The translations under genes were made by a program, and so were the position numbers. From the NCBI GenBank assembly GCA_021825925.1, contig JAKAFP010000004.1, positions 353,721-417,720 on the forward strand: DNA of 64,000 nucleotides, read 5' to 3'. The notes below the pieces were generated by a model, which was not told the DNA's origin, ran no database searches, and saw only the letters and a list, made by a program, of their open reading frames with translations. How positions within the stretch are numbered: position 1 is the first letter of the stretch; each line of letters begins with the position of its first letter. This DNA is from Chloroflexota bacterium (GTDB lineage Bacteria; Chloroflexota; Anaerolineae; Anaerolineales; Anaerolineaceae). This document shows, in pieces, positions 9,372 to 19,321 of this stretch.

Positions 9372-12300
9372 CTAGAAGTTCTTGGCTGTAAATACACCGG
9401 AACTCAAACAGAGATCCACCACCTTGGGGTCCAGATGCGTGCCGGATAGGTTTCGAATATGCTCCATGACCTTCTCTTGCGGCCAGGCTTTTCGATAGGG
9501 GCGATCGCTGCTCAAGGCATCCCAGATGTCCACCACTGCAAATATCCTGGCTGAAAGTGGAATTTGCTCGCCTTTTAACCCGCGCGGGTAGCCTGTACCA
9601 TCCCATTTCTCATGGTGGCAGTAGGGAATATCTATCGCCTGGGTTAAGTATCCAATGGGCGCCAGCATTTCAAATGCATATTTCGGGTGCATGCACATGA
9701 CCACCCATTCTTCGTCGTTTAGAGGTCCCGGCTTCAACAATATGCCATCAGGAACGCCCATTTTTCCAATATCGTGCAGCAAGGCCCCCCATCGAATGTA
9801 CTTGATCTGGTTTTCAGGCAAGCCAAATGATCTGGCCAATTTCTCAGTAATTTCGGTCACCCTCAGTGTATGACCCTCGGTTTCCTTATCCCGCAAATCC
9901 AGGGCGCGTGACCAACCTTCGATGGTCGCGTTATAAGCCATGCCCAGTTCCATGTTGGACCGCCGCAGATTCTCGAACATTTCGGTGTTGTCAATCGCAA
10001 TGGCGGCCTGTTCGGCCAGAGATTTTAAGAAATTGATCCAATCATCATCTGGGGTATGTTGGGAACGACTGAAAACCTCCAGAACCCCGCGTAGTTCTCC
10101 CTTGGCGATCAAAGGTACGCCGTAATAGGTCACAAATCCTTCTGCTGCCAATTGTTGATTGGCAAAGGAGATGTTTGCAGCAATAAGGTTTTTTACCACC
10201 ACCATCTCGCGGGTGACGGCGGCTTCTCCCGCAAGGCTTTCACCCAAACGTAAAACAGCCGATTTAATGGCGTCGGTTAAAAACCCCTGCCCGGTTGAGT
10301 ATTCCAACAATTGTGAATACGGATTGTAAAGCAGCACGTCCGCCGCATCCATTTTAAGTTGGGAAATGACGTTGCTTACCAGGATCTCAAAACTGACCAT
10401 CATATCAAAACTGGAAGAAATTGCACGGTCAATTGAAGCAAGTGCTGACAACCGTTTAAGCCGCTGCTCGGTCTGGTCTTTTAATGAGACGGTTTGAATG
10501 GCGTTACCGGCAATCTCGCATAAAGTGACCAACAATTTCACATCGTCTTCAGAGATGGTCCGCGTTGAAGGCATGCTAATGTTGATCACACCGATCACGC
10601 TGTTGGTGGTGCGCAGCGGAAGGGTAACCCCACCCAAGGATTTGTACATTAATCCTTTTTTATGCTCGGGAAACCAGGGATCCTCATTGTAGTTTTGAGT
10701 GATGTGAGGTTCCTGGGTTAAAAACACCAATCCTGGAATTCCCATTCCCGGCTTTAATGGCTCCTCAATTAAAAGTTGGTTGTCATACCCCCCACCTGAA
10801 TAATAAACCGAAACCAGTTCTTCCCGTTCCTGTTTGTAAAGCCAGATGCTGCCCATGGGAGCATCAACGGTTTCGAGGAATATCTCAAGCAATACCGGCA
10901 GCATTTCATCCAGGGAGGATGGCGTTTGCATGCGTGTTGAAAGCTTGCTGATCGCCTCCAACCGTTCAAGATGTACTTTCGCATCATTCTCAAGCTGGAT
11001 TTGTTCGGTGATATCTTCTGAAATGCTCAAAATATAACTTGGTATCCCTTCCGCATCATACATGGGGATCTTTTTCTCATGAAAGAATCTTGGCTTTTTC
11101 TCTCTTGAGAGTCCATTTTCGATCGGAATGTCAACGATGTGCTTCTCTTTTAATGTTATTTCGTCCTGTTCTGTGTAAAACTTTGCTTCACCATTAGAAA
11201 ATAGATCAAAGACCGTTTTACCGAGGATCTCATCACTTGTTTTTCCGAGGTATTCTTCAACCGGACGATTAACCTTGAAATATTTTAACGACGCAGCTTC
11301 TTTTACCGTGATCATGGAGGGGATGTTATCCAAAATGCTATTCAGGAAGGCTTCACTCTCGATCAACTTCGCCTGAATTGCTTTGAGTTGAGTTATATCG
11401 TTACTCAGGATCATCATCAACCCGTCAGGCAAGATAACAACATTTGAGTGAAGAAGAATAATGTCCCCTTGTTTATTGCACACCTTAATTTCTGAAGAAG
11501 CCTTGTGTTCCTTGATCAGCCTTTCGTAAAGTTCTCTAGCTTTTTCAGCCTCTCCTGGGGGGATAATTTGTGAGATATTCATCTTAAGAAATTCAGCACG
11601 AGAATACCCCAACTTTAAACAAGCCGTAGGATTTACCTCGAGAAACTCCCCAGATTGGTTAATGGTCATCGCAATGGCAGGCGAATTGGCCAAATAGGTT
11701 TGAAAACGAGACTCTGAAAGCTGTTGTGCCTTTTTAGTGTTTTTTAATTCAGTAATATCTCGGTTAATACTGCATGCTAAATATCCGTGGTTATGTTTAA
11801 TGGGAAAGATCACACTCTCGATGGTAATCACAGTGCCATCAGGTTTCTTAATACTCACTTCACTTGGTTTGGATGCCCATTCAGAAGTTCCCGTTTCCAG
11901 CAACTTGAGAATTCCATTTTTCATGATCTCAAGCAGTTGCGGGGATGACTTTCTGACACTCGACTCTTCCTGAACTTCCCACATGTATCGCCCGAGCGTT
12001 TCTTCACGTGAGCGACCAGTGATCGTTTCTTCAGCTTTGTTCCACTCAATAATCCTTCCGTTCTCATCAATGATCACAATGCCTTCAGAAGATTGTTCAA
12101 TGACGCGTTGAAAGAGGTTCTCGCTATCAACCAGATTATCTGCAATCACCCTGTCTTTTGAGATATTGGTATGGAGCAAAATGAGAAATTTCTGACTGGA
12201 AATAAATTTCGCTATCTTTACTCTGAACCAACGCTTTTCAAGGGGGCTGTGGCAGGGATAGTCAATATACTCTTCCTTGATCTCGCCGGACAGAACCTTG

Positions 12301-12548
12301 CGAATCCCCTCACCCACCTTGTGAGCCTCTTCTGCGCCGATCCCCATGATGGAATCACACAATGCCAAATAATTTTGGCCGATACCATAAGCTTCATCCT
12401 GGTATCCGTTTTCTTTTCCAAAATTCCGCCAGGCCTGGTTCACGAGTACGATGGTACTGTTCTCGTCCAGAATGGCAATATTTGAACTAAAAGAATCCAA
12501 CAAAGGCTGGATGGATTGGTCTGAAGTAATTAAAGGTTTCGATTTCAT
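9372..12548 (-). CDS. PAS-PAS-PAS-PAS-GAF-GAF-HD-GYP c-di-GMP phosphodiesterase
   Basis: 1058-residue cytoplasmic signalling protein expected to hydrolyse cyclic di-GMP. Four PAS-like modules occupy roughly residues 15-130, 146-270, 277-395 and 400-525 (for example SSEGIVIIDENGRIIEWNKA). Two GAF domains follow at about 540-690 and 705-850. The C-terminal HD-GYP domain (about 880-1050) retains its metal and signature motifs: EGHTLRV, GALLHDIGKMGVPD, MHPKYAFEML, YCHHEKWDGTGYPRGL and DIWDALSSDRPYR. The HHE...GTGYP element indicates an active HD-GYP phosphodiesterase. No TM segment is seen, so stimuli must be internal or diffusible. It is monocistronic, 93 nt upstream of nadC on the same strand. 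Confidence 0.93.
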   Translation of the reverse strand: MKSKPLITSDQSIQPLLDSFSSNIAILDENSTIVLVNQAWRNFGKENGYQDEAYGIGQNYLALCDSIMGIGAEEAHKVGEGIRKVLSGEIKEEYIDYPCHSPLEKRWFRVKIAKFISSQKFLILLHTNISKDRVIADNLVDSENLFQRVIEQSSEGIVIIDENGRIIEWNKAEETITGRSREETLGRYMWEVQEESSVRKSSPQLLEIMKNGILKLLETGTSEWASKPSEVSIKKPDGTVITIESVIFPIKHNHGYLACSINRDITELKNTKKAQQLSESRFQTYLANSPAIAMTINQSGEFLEVNPTACLKLGYSRAEFLKMNISQIIPPGEAEKARELYERLIKEHKASSEIKVCNKQGDIILLHSNVVILPDGLMMILSNDITQLKAIQAKLIESEAFLNSILDNIPSMITVKEAASLKYFKVNRPVEEYLGKTSDEILGKTVFDLFSNGEAKFYTEQDEITLKEKHIVDIPIENGLSREKKPRFFHEKKIPMYDAEGIPSYILSISEDITEQIQLENDAKVHLERLEAISKLSTRMQTPSSLDEMLPVLLEIFLETVDAPMGSIWLYKQEREELVSVYYSGGGYDNQLLIEEPLKPGMGIPGLVFLTQEPHITQNYNEDPWFPEHKKGLMYKSLGGVTLPLRTTNSVIGVINISMPSTRTISEDDVKLLVTLCEIAGNAIQTVSLKDQTEQRLKRLSALASIDRAISSSFDMMVSFEILVSNVISQLKMDAADVLLYNPYSQLLEYSTGQGFLTDAIKSAVLRLGESLAGEAAVTREMVVVKNLIAANISFANQQLAAEGFVTYYGVPLIAKGELRGVLEVFSRSQHTPDDDWINFLKSLAEQAAIAIDNTEMFENLRRSNMELGMAYNATIEGWSRALDLRDKETEGHTLRVTEITEKLARSFGLPENQIKYIRWGALLHDIGKMGVPDGILLKPGPLNDEEWVVMCMHPKYAFEMLAPIGYLTQAIDIPYCHHEKWDGTGYPRGLKGEQIPLSARIFAVVDIWDALSSDRPYRKAWPQEKVMEHIRNLSGTHLDPKVVDLCLSSGVFTAKNF

Positions 12549-12772
12549 TAACCTGATACCCCTCTTGCTCTACCGGTATTGCAACAATCTAAACGGTTAT
12601 CCAGCGATTCATCAATCCATAATAAAACAGCACAAAGATGACCACCATCTCTGTGCTGTTCATAGGCGACGAAAATCTGCAATGGTGAGAGGCTGGCATA
12701 ACAACCTCGATAATCCTAATCTACCTTTATCTTTTTTGAGTATAACATCTTTATATGGTGATTAGTAGCAAA

Positions 12773-14452
12773 CTACTTGTTTTCGATCTTTGCCCATGAA
12801 TCCCTTAAGGTCACGGTCAGGTTAAAAACAGGATTTCCTGGTTGAGTATCCAGGTCGGCGCAGAAGAAACCCTTGCGTTCGAACTGGAATTGTTCACCGC
12901 TGGTGACATTTGCCAGACTGGGTTCAACCTTGCATTCTGAAAGCACTTTCAAGGATTCAGGGTTAACGTAATCAAGATAGGTCTTGTCTTCATCCACCTT
13001 TTTGGCGTTTTCCACGGTGAACAGTCGGTCATACATGCGGACTTCGGCATTGACTGCATGGCGGGCAGACACCCAATGGATGGTGCCCTGCACCTTGCGT
13101 CCATCAGGAGCATAACCGCCGCGGGTCTCCGGGTCGTAAGTGCAGTGGATCTCAACCACTTCACCGGTTTGGGGATCTTTGACCACGTCTTCGCATTTGA
13201 TGATGTACCCGTAGCGCAGGCGCACTTCACGGCCGGGAGTGAGTCTGAAATACTTGGGAGGCGGCACTTCTCTGAAATCGTCCTGCTCGATATAAAGTTC
13301 GCGAGAGAACGGCAGGCTGCGGGTTCCAGCCTCGGGATCTTCAGGATTGTTGACGGCCTCAAGCTGCTCGACCTGATCTTCGGGGTAATTGGTGATCACC
13401 ACCTTGACCGGGTTCAACACTGCCAGCACGCGTTTGGCGGATTTGTTCAACAGATCGCGAACGTTAAATTCCAGCAGACCCACATCAATCAGGTTCTCGT
13501 TCTTGGCCACACCCACCTGATCAATAAAGTTTCGCACTGCCTTGGCGGGGTATCCCCGACGGCGCATGGCACACAAGGTCGGCATACGCGGATCATCCCA
13601 GCCGCGCACAAATTTATCGGTCACCAGCTGCCTGAGAAAACGCTTGCTCAGAATGGTATAGGTCACGTTCAGGCGGGCAAACTCGATCTGTCGGGTCTTG
13701 AACAAGCCCAGCTCGTCAAGGAACCAGTTATACAGCGGGCGATGGTCTTCGTAAGCCAGGTCGCACAACGAATGGGTCACGCCCTCGACAGAATCCGATT
13801 GGCCGTGGGCAAAATCATACATGGGGTAGATACACCACTTGCTGCCGGTACGGTGATGGGGAGTCTTGAGGATGCGGTACATGGTTGGATCGCGCATATT
13901 GATATTGCTTGATGCCATGTCAATTTTGGCGCGCAGAACGCAAGCGCCTTCAGCGAAGTCGCCGTTGCGCATCTTCTCGAACAGGCTCAGGTTCTCTTCC
14001 ACCGAGCGATTGCGCCAGGGGCTGTCTTTACCCGGTTCGGTCAGTGTGCCTCGATATTCGCGGATCTGATCGGCGGTCAGGTCATCCACGTAGGCCTTGC
14101 CCTTCTTGATCAATTCAATGGCAAAGTCGTAAAGCTGATCAAAGTAATCAGAGGCATAAAGTTCCTTCCCCCATTGGTAGCCCAGCCACTGGATGTCTTC
14201 CTTGATCGCATCCACATATTCGGTCTCTTCTTTGACGGGATTGGTATCATCGAAACGCAGGTTGCAAACGCCGCCAAAGGTCTCGGCCATCCCAAAATCA
14301 ATGCAAAGCGCTTTTGCATGACCAATGTGCAGATACCCGTTGGGTTCTGGAGGAAACCTGGTTTGAACATGATCGAACCGACCCGTTTTTAGATCTTCTT
14401 GAATAGCTTCCACGATGAAATTACTGGGTGCGGCTGCAGGTTCATTGGTCAT
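12773..14452 (-). CDS. glnS: Glutaminyl-tRNA synthetase
   Basis: 559-residue class I aminoacyl-tRNA synthetase charging tRNA-Gln directly. The HIGH motif is in [13 protein letters not shown] (residues 42-45) and the KMSKS counterpart is in [10 protein letters not shown]. The anticodon-binding beta-barrels fill the C-terminal half, and length is normal for bacterial GlnS. AAGGAGTT lies just before the ATG. The gene is 66 nt downstream of tRNA-Gln(CTG) on the same strand with a hairpin between them, an unusual synthetase-substrate pairing. Many bacteria lack GlnS and use GatCAB. Presence of GlnS here implies direct charging, whether or not GatCAB is also encoded elsewhere. Confidence 0.95.
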   Translation of the reverse strand: MTNEPAAAPSNFIVEAIQEDLKTGRFDHVQTRFPPEPNGYLHIGHAKALCIDFGMAETFGGVCNLRFDDTNPVKEETEYVDAIKEDIQWLGYQWGKELYASDYFDQLYDFAIELIKKGKAYVDDLTADQIREYRGTLTEPGKDSPWRNRSVEENLSLFEKMRNGDFAEGACVLRAKIDMASSNINMRDPTMYRILKTPHHRTGSKWCIYPMYDFAHGQSDSVEGVTHSLCDLAYEDHRPLYNWFLDELGLFKTRQIEFARLNVTYTILSKRFLRQLVTDKFVRGWDDPRMPTLCAMRRRGYPAKAVRNFIDQVGVAKNENLIDVGLLEFNVRDLLNKSAKRVLAVLNPVKVVITNYPEDQVEQLEAVNNPEDPEAGTRSLPFSRELYIEQDDFREVPPPKYFRLTPGREVRLRYGYIIKCEDVVKDPQTGEVVEIHCTYDPETRGGYAPDGRKVQGTIHWVSARHAVNAEVRMYDRLFTVENAKKVDEDKTYLDYVNPESLKVLSECKVEPSLANVTSGEQFQFERKGFFCADLDTQPGNPVFNLTVTLRDSWAKIENK

Positions 14453-14479
14453 AAGAGTAACTCCTTGTTATTTAAGGAT

Positions 14480-14509
14480 AAAGCACCCGTGATAATCACT
14501 GGGTGCTTT
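14480..14509 (-). terminator. Hairpin between tRNA-Gln and glnS
   Basis: AAAGCACCC / GGGTGCTTT form a perfect 9-bp stem with a 12-nt loop. It is 9 nt past the tRNA 3' end and 27 nt before glnS. The stem itself ends in TTT but lacks a longer T-run, so termination may be partial. Confidence 0.65.
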
Positions 14510-14518
14510 ATGGTGAGG

Positions 14519-14589
14519 CTGAGGGCAAAGGATTCGAACCTCTATATGCACATCCAGAGTGTGCAGTACTGCCATTGTACGAGCCCCCA
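14519..14589 (-). tRNA. tRNA-Gln (anticodon CTG)
   Basis: 71 nt fold to a cloverleaf by hand. The acceptor stem TGGGGGC/GCCCTCA has a U1-A72 pair and G73 discriminator, which are GlnRS identity elements. The D-stem is GTAC/GTAC. The anticodon stem GCACA/TGTGC closes the loop CTCTGGA, so the anticodon is CTG, reading CAG. The T-arm is AGAGG-TTCGAAT-CCTTT. CCA is not encoded (CCT follows G73). It lies directly upstream of glnS on the same strand. Confidence 0.95.
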
Positions 14590-14618
14590 CTAACGAACGA
14601 ATAAAATTTTATCACGGT

Positions 14619-14670
14619 CAGGGAACCATGTCTAGGGAATTTTGTTCGAGTACCCAGACACAGTTCCCTG
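14619..14670 (-). terminator. Terminator of the 2-oxoacid:ferredoxin oxidoreductase operon
   Basis: CAGGGAAC-cat-GTCT pairs with AGAC-aca-GTTCCCTG, with a 22-nt loop, 5 nt beyond the gamma-subunit stop. On the minus strand it is followed by ACCGTGATAAAATTTT. It separates the operon from the tRNA-Gln gene. Confidence 0.7.
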
Positions 14671-14675
14671 CTTGA

Positions 14676-15215
14676 TCAATTCAATTTATACTTGGCGCCT
14701 TCACGCAATGCTTCAAAATTCTTGGGTAGCAGCCGTTTGTGCCGCTCGGGCAGATGGACGGTCAGCGCATTTTCGATGGCGCTTAAGGGCAGCACCGGCA
14801 GGTTCGCCAGCAAGGCACCCAATAGCACCATGTTGGTCATGCGTTTATCGCCCAATTTTTCAGCCACGTCGCCTGCGTCCACTTCAACCACGCGGATGTC
14901 GGTGCGTTTCACTGGCCGGTCAAGCATGGAGGAATTCACCACCAACAACCCGCCGGGTTTAACCTGGGCCTCGTATTTATCCAGCGAGGGACGGTTCATG
15001 GCAATAATGGCCGCCGGGTAGCGCACCAAGGGTGAACCGATCTCGTCATCAGAGATGATGGCGGTGCAGTTGGCTGTTCCACCGCGCATTTCAGGTCCGT
15101 AAGCCGGGATCCATGTGACGTGCTTGCCTTCATCCAAACCGGCATAAGCCAGCAACTGTCCGCCAAAGAGCACACCCTGGCCGCCAAACCCTGCAATAAT
15201 AACTTCTGTCTGCAT
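14676..15215 (-). CDS. 2-oxoacid:ferredoxin oxidoreductase, gamma subunit
   Basis: 179-residue subunit of a CoA-dependent enzyme that oxidatively decarboxylates a 2-oxoacid and reduces ferredoxin. The family opening IIAGFGGQGVLFGGQLLAYA is complete, followed by WIPAYGPEMRGGTANCTAIISD, typical of the KorC/VorA/PorG gamma domain. It is the last gene of a four-gene operon (delta, alpha, beta, gamma; spacing 10-13 nt). Which 2-oxoacid is used (branched-chain, 2-oxoglutarate or pyruvate) cannot be fixed from this subunit; the four-polypeptide layout fits the VOR/KOR types. Confidence 0.92.
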   Translation of the reverse strand: MQTEVIIAGFGGQGVLFGGQLLAYAGLDEGKHVTWIPAYGPEMRGGTANCTAIISDDEIGSPLVRYPAAIIAMNRPSLDKYEAQVKPGGLLVVNSSMLDRPVKRTDIRVVEVDAGDVAEKLGDKRMTNMVLLGALLANLPVLPLSAIENALTVHLPERHKRLLPKNFEALREGAKYKLN

Positions 15216-15228
15216 GTCTGCCTCCGCC

Positions 15229-16011
15229 TTAGAGTTTGATCTCGGCCAAAGCCGGGTGGATCTTGTAATCGCCCAATGGATAGTAGGGGATCATTTTCTC
15301 ATCCAGCCATTGGATGGCAGCCTTGGGGGTCATACCCCAGTTGGTCGGACAGATCGAAAGCAGTTCGACCATCGAGAATCCCAACCCGCGCACCTGGGTT
15401 TCAAATGCCATGCGGATGGCTTTTTTGGCCATGCGGATGTTCTTTGGATCATGCAGGCTTCGGCGTACGATATATGAAGCGCCGTCGAGTTTGGCAAACA
15501 TCTCTGAGACCCGAATGGGATAGCCCTGGGTTTCTACATCCCGTCCGTTTTGCGACGAGGTTGTTTTTTGTCCAGGCATGGAGGTCGGAGCCATTTGTCC
15601 GCCGGTCATGCCATAGTTGGTGTTGTTAATAAAGAATGCGGTAATGTTTTCTCCACGGGCTGCGGCATGCACAATTTCAGCCATACCGATGGAAGCCAGG
15701 TCGCCGTCTCCCTGATAGGTAAAGACCAGACGGTCTGGTAGTACGCGTTTGACGCCGGTTGCCATGGCGGGTGCACGTCCGTGCGGTGCCTGGACAAAAT
15801 CCATGTTAAGGTAATTGTAGATAAACACAGAACAGCCCACTGAAGCCACACCAATGGATTTTCCGCGCAAGCCCATCTCGTCAATCACTTCTGCGATCAG
15901 GCGGTTGGCAACACCGTGGGTGCAGCCGGGGCAGTAATGGGTGGTGGTGCCGGTCAGGGACTCGGGGCGTTCAAAAACAGTTGTTTCGAGTTCGCAATTT
16001 TCCAAAACCAT
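15229..16011 (-). CDS. 2-oxoacid:ferredoxin oxidoreductase, beta subunit (TPP-binding)
   Basis: 260-residue thiamine-diphosphate-binding subunit. THYCPGCTHGVANRLIAEV is the N-terminal cysteine-containing motif of the short KorB/VorB type. GVASVGCSVF and PHGRAPAMATGVKRV follow. The TPP/Mg motif GDGDLASIGMAEIVHAAARGENITAFFINNTNYGMTGGQ is split over two strands. MAPTSMPGQKTTSS corresponds to the substrate-facing loop. It lies 13 nt before the gamma gene and 11 nt after the alpha gene. Confidence 0.94.
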   Translation of the reverse strand: MVLENCELETTVFERPESLTGTTTHYCPGCTHGVANRLIAEVIDEMGLRGKSIGVASVGCSVFIYNYLNMDFVQAPHGRAPAMATGVKRVLPDRLVFTYQGDGDLASIGMAEIVHAAARGENITAFFINNTNYGMTGGQMAPTSMPGQKTTSSQNGRDVETQGYPIRVSEMFAKLDGASYIVRRSLHDPKNIRMAKKAIRMAFETQVRGLGFSMVELLSICPTNWGMTPKAAIQWLDEKMIPYYPLGDYKIHPALAEIKL

Positions 16012-16022
16012 TCTATTCTCCT

Positions 16023-17135
16023 TTACCCTTTGGCCAAAGCGCGGGCCAGCCAGCGATCGCGGGGATGACCGTCTGATACGATCGGTGTTTCCACCATGCG
16101 GTGAATTTCACCCAGCACTTCATCAGGGAAAGGCACCACACCGCCGAGGCGGGCAAAGAAATCAGTTGGAGTGCGGTAACGATTGGCGGCCATGACGTCT
16201 TCAAGCATCTGGCCGGCATTCATTTCGACCACCAACATGCCCTTGATCTTGTTCGAGAGATCGGCATACACCTGGCGGGGGAAAGGATTCAAGGTTATGG
16301 GTCTGATCAGCCCTACTTTTATGCCTTCAGCCCGGGCGATACGCACGGCACTTAAGGCGATTCTGGCACTGGAGCCGAAACCGGTCACAACGTATTCCGC
16401 GTCATCCATGTAGTATTCCTGATAGCGGATCTCGTTGGCTTCCACTTCCATCCAGCGTTTGAGCTGGCGGTAATTCATTTCTTCCTGGGCGGCCGGGTCA
16501 AGATTGATGGAGGTCAAGAATCGCCGTTCACGGCCTTCGCATCCCTGGACTGACCAATCGGCAAACCTGGTCTTGAGCGGCTGCATGGGGGGTAGTTCAC
16601 AGGCTTCCATCATTTGACCGATGGAGCCATCAGTCAGGATCACAACAATGGAACGGTATTTATCGGCCAGATCAAAGGCCAGTACAGTTAAATCCACGGA
16701 TTCCTGAACGCTGCAGGGTGCCAAAACGATACAACGGTAATCGCCGTGTCCGCCGCCATGCACCATCTGATTGTAATCAGATTGTGCCGGGGCAATGTTG
16801 CCAAGCCCGGGTCCGCCGCGCATGACATTGACAATCACCATGGGCAATTCCGTGCCTGCGATGTAAGAAACTCCTTCGAGCATCAGGCTGACGCCGGGGC
16901 TGGATGAAGACGTCATCGTGCGGTGGCCTGTACATGCAGCGCCGTAAACCATATTGATGGCGCCTAATTCGCTTTCAGCCTGCACAAAGGCTCTGCCCAA
17001 CTCGGGCATCCGGTGGGACATATATTCAAGTAATTCAGTTTGTGGAGTGATGGGGTAACCAAAATACGAAACAACACCCGCGCGCACTGCAGCTTCAGCA
17101 ACGGCTTCGTTGCCTTTCATTAATTCTCGAGACAT
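16023..17135 (-). CDS. 2-oxoacid:ferredoxin oxidoreductase, alpha subunit (VorB/KorA type)
   Basis: 370-residue alpha subunit that forms the TPP-binding catalytic core with beta. Key segments: KGNEAVAEAAVRAGVVSYFGYPITPQTELLEYM, QAESELGAINMVYGAACTGHRTMTSSSSPGVSLM, MRGGPGLGNIAPAQSDYNQMVHGGGHGDYRCIVLAP, and the C-terminal transketolase-like GLIRPITLNPFP. The length fits the KorA/VorB class rather than the fused pyruvate enzyme of about 1200 residues. Its best-known annotation would be 3-methyl-2-oxobutanoate dehydrogenase subunit VorB, but substrate choice is inference. Confidence 0.93.
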   Translation of the reverse strand: MSRELMKGNEAVAEAAVRAGVVSYFGYPITPQTELLEYMSHRMPELGRAFVQAESELGAINMVYGAACTGHRTMTSSSSPGVSLMLEGVSYIAGTELPMVIVNVMRGGPGLGNIAPAQSDYNQMVHGGGHGDYRCIVLAPCSVQESVDLTVLAFDLADKYRSIVVILTDGSIGQMMEACELPPMQPLKTRFADWSVQGCEGRERRFLTSINLDPAAQEEMNYRQLKRWMEVEANEIRYQEYYMDDAEYVVTGFGSSARIALSAVRIARAEGIKVGLIRPITLNPFPRQVYADLSNKIKGMLVVEMNAGQMLEDVMAANRYRTPTDFFARLGGVVPFPDEVLGEIHRMVETPIVSDGHPRDRWLARALAKG

Positions 17136-17145
17136 GCAGCGCCTC

Positions 17146-17388
17146 CTAAGCGGGGATCCGGTTTACACCGGCTTTTTCACGATAAACGGTGATCGCAGCT
17201 TCAGGGCAGATGACAGAGCATATGCCACATCCAGTACAGCCATCCGCGACCATTGAAGCAGGGTGATACCCTTTGGCAGTGATACGGTCATTTGCGAGAG
17301 CCAGCACTTCTTGCGGACAAGACGTTACACACAGTTCGCAACCCTTGCAATACTTCTCGGTGACAACGATCCGACCCTTAAGGGGCAT
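17146..17388 (-). CDS. 2-oxoacid:ferredoxin oxidoreductase, delta subunit (2[4Fe-4S] ferredoxin)
   Basis: 80-residue dicluster ferredoxin-like subunit that passes electrons from the catalytic core to external ferredoxin. Two full cluster motifs are seen: CKGCELCVTSCPQEVL and CTGCGICSVICPEAAI. AGGAGG lies 5 nt before the ATG. It is first in the four-gene operon. The 172-nt upstream spacer (17389-17560) carries the presumed operon promoter, which I could not pin down. Confidence 0.93.
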   Translation of the reverse strand: MPLKGRIVVTEKYCKGCELCVTSCPQEVLALANDRITAKGYHPASMVADGCTGCGICSVICPEAAITVYREKAGVNRIPA

Positions 17389-17512
17389 TCATACCTCCTG
17401 AGAGAAATTCCCGTTTCCGGGTGATAGATTTGCAGGCAAAAAAAGGCACTTCAAATCATTACCATTATCGTCCGATTTGGCATTCTTGTGAAGTGTCAGA
17501 CATCCTATACTA

Positions 17513-17538
17513 CCGATACATTTCTTCTTCCGTATCGG
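17513..17538 (-). terminator. Hairpin after the ClbS/DfsB-like gene
   Basis: CCGATAC / GTATCGG stem with a 12-nt loop, 23 nt past the stop at 17561. No T-run follows, so this is a weak call. Confidence 0.4.
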
Positions 17539-17560
17539 CATTAATCAGAGGATATGGATT

Positions 17561-18067
17561 TTACCTGACGATTTTCCTGGTTTTATTGCCGGTGATCAAT
17601 TCACGGTGTTCCCGATGATGACCCAGTGTGCCCTCAAGCACCGCCACCAGCGGATATTCACCCAACCATACATAGCGGCCGGGTTCTGAGAATTCCTGTT
17701 CAGAAATTAAAGGGCATACTAAAAGGATCTCTGAGAACCGATGCTCCCATTCTTTCTTTGTTTCAAGCAGAGAGTGATCCTTGTAGATCTGATAGATCGC
17801 TGCGTTGACCTGATCTAATTCTTCATCGCTTTCAGGATCGGTGCCGGGGAACCATGCTGGATATTCCGGTCCTTCGTTCAAGCGTGCCGCCACCAGCCGC
17901 GCCAGAGTAACCTGTTGCCAGCTGGTAAGATGTGCTAAAACGTCCTGAAGAGTCCATTGATCATCTTGTGAGCAGTCATCGGGGTTTTCCTTACAGTTCA
18001 ACAACAGCCCCTGCCACAATTTAAATTCTATCCGCAGTGAATCAACAACGTCTTTAACCGATGACAT
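17561..18067 (-). CDS. ClbS/DfsB-family four-helix protein (DinB-like)
   Basis: 168-residue protein with the layout of the ClbS/DfsB (former DUF1706) branch of the DinB-like superfamily. WTLQDVLAHLTSWQQVTLARLVAAR gives the first conserved His in helix 2, and GTLGHHREHRELI near the C-terminus gives the second His cluster. ClbS is a colibactin self-resistance cyclopropane hydrolase; most relatives are uncharacterised. It lies 33 nt downstream of the thiolase stop on the same strand and may be co-transcribed. Its actual substrate is unknown. Confidence 0.7.
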   Translation of the reverse strand: MSSVKDVVDSLRIEFKLWQGLLLNCKENPDDCSQDDQWTLQDVLAHLTSWQQVTLARLVAARLNEGPEYPAWFPGTDPESDEELDQVNAAIYQIYKDHSLLETKKEWEHRFSEILLVCPLISEQEFSEPGRYVWLGEYPLVAVLEGTLGHHREHRELITGNKTRKIVR

Positions 18068-18100
18068 TAGGTCTCCGAAACAAAAATTTGTAATTCTTCG

Positions 18101-19321
18101 TTAATCGCCGATCCACTCAACGATGGTGGCTTCGCCCTGTCCAACCCCAACGCACAGGGTCGCCAAACCGTAGAAAGGCCTCGCATCCGACGAGGCCCGT
18201 TTTTTCATCTCATGCACAAGGGTGGTGAGGATGCGCGCACCGGAACAGCCCAGCGGATGCCCGAGGGCGATCGCCCCGCCGTTGACGTTGACCAGCCCTT
18301 GATCCAGACCAAGCTCGCGCATGACGGCCAGGGCCTGTACGGCGAAGGCTTCATTCAATTCGGCGAGCTGAATATCCTTGATGCTCAATCCAGCGCGTTT
18401 GAGGGCTTTTTTGGTGGCCGGGATCGGCCCCATGCCCATGATCCGCGGCTCAACCCCCGCCGTGGCGGATGCCACGATCCGCACCAGGGGTTTCAACCCC
18501 AGGCTTTTGGCCTTTTCAGCGCTCATTAACAACAGGGCGGCCGCTCCGTCATTCATACCAGAGGAATTACCAGCGGTTACACTGCCTTCAACCCGAAAAG
18601 CAGGTTTCAACTTGGCCAGCGATTCAAGGGTGGTGTCGCGCCGCGGACGTTCGTCGGTCTCCACCAGCTGCGGCTCGCCTTTTTTCTGCTGAACCGCCAC
18701 GGTAACCAGTTCGTCCTTGAACCGGCCTTCATCCATGGCCGCGATGGCGCGGCGGTGGCTTTCAACCGCAAAGCGATCCTGTTCTTCACGGGTGATGCCG
18801 GTTTGAAATGCAATATTTTCGGCCGTTTCACCCATGGCCTGGGTGCCGTAAAGTTCCACCATGCGCGGATTCGGATAACGCCAACCCAGTGCCGTGTCAT
18901 AAGCGGTCAAGTTGCCAAAGGCAAATCCGCCTTCGGCTTTGGGCAGCGAATAGGGTGCACGAGACATGCTTTCGACCCCGCCCGCCAGTATCACTTCGCC
19001 TTCACCTGCTTTGATGGCATGAAAAGCCGCATTGACCGCGCTCAACCCTGAAGCACACAAGCGGTTGAAGGTTAACCCCGGCACATTGACCGGAAAACCC
19101 GCCAACAAGGATGCCATGCGCGCGACATTGCGATTGTCTTCGCCTGCCTGGTTGGCGCAGCCCATATAAACATCATCAATGGAGAAGCCATCCAAACCGC
19201 TGCGTTCTGCCAGTTTGGAAAGGACAAGCGCAGCCAGATCATCTGGTCTCACGCGTGCGAGCAGGCCGCCCAGGGCTCCAATCGGAGTCCGAACTGCATC
19301 AACGATCACCGCATCAGTCAT
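18101..19321 (-). CDS. Acetyl-CoA acyltransferase (thiolase, PcaF-like)
   Basis: 406-residue thiolase. The nucleophilic cysteine is in [19 protein letters not shown] (Cys89). The second half carries [20 protein letters not shown] with the catalytic His, and the terminal [19 protein letters not shown] holds the second active Cys. The N-terminal segment [26 protein letters not shown] is close to beta-ketoadipyl-CoA thiolases (PcaF/PaaJ). No other aromatic-catabolism genes are nearby, so general beta-oxidation or acetoacetyl-CoA cleavage is equally possible. Confidence 0.92.
   Translation of the reverse strand: MTDAVIVDAVRTPIGALGGLLARVRPDDLAALVLSKLAERSGLDGFSIDDVYMGCANQAGEDNRNVARMASLLAGFPVNVPGLTFNRLCASGLSAVNAAFHAIKAGEGEVILAGGVESMSRAPYSLPKAEGGFAFGNLTAYDTALGWRYPNPRMVELYGTQAMGETAENIAFQTGITREEQDRFAVESHRRAIAAMDEGRFKDELVTVAVQQKKGEPQLVETDERPRRDTTLESLAKLKPAFRVEGSVTAGNSSGMNDGAAALLLMSAEKAKSLGLKPLVRIVASATAGVEPRIMGMGPIPATKKALKRAGLSIKDIQLAELNEAFAVQALAVMRELGLDQGLVNVNGGAIALGHPLGCSGARILTTLVHEMKKRASSDARPFYGLATLCVGVGQGEATIVEWIGD

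Noticed and set aside
17146..17388. Independent free ferredoxin
   Set aside because: Position as first gene of the four-gene oxidoreductase operon and length fit the delta subunit better.
17421..17618. 65-codon + strand frame
   Set aside because: Overlaps the 3' end of the ClbS/DfsB-like gene in antisense, no ribosome site, no recognisable sequence.
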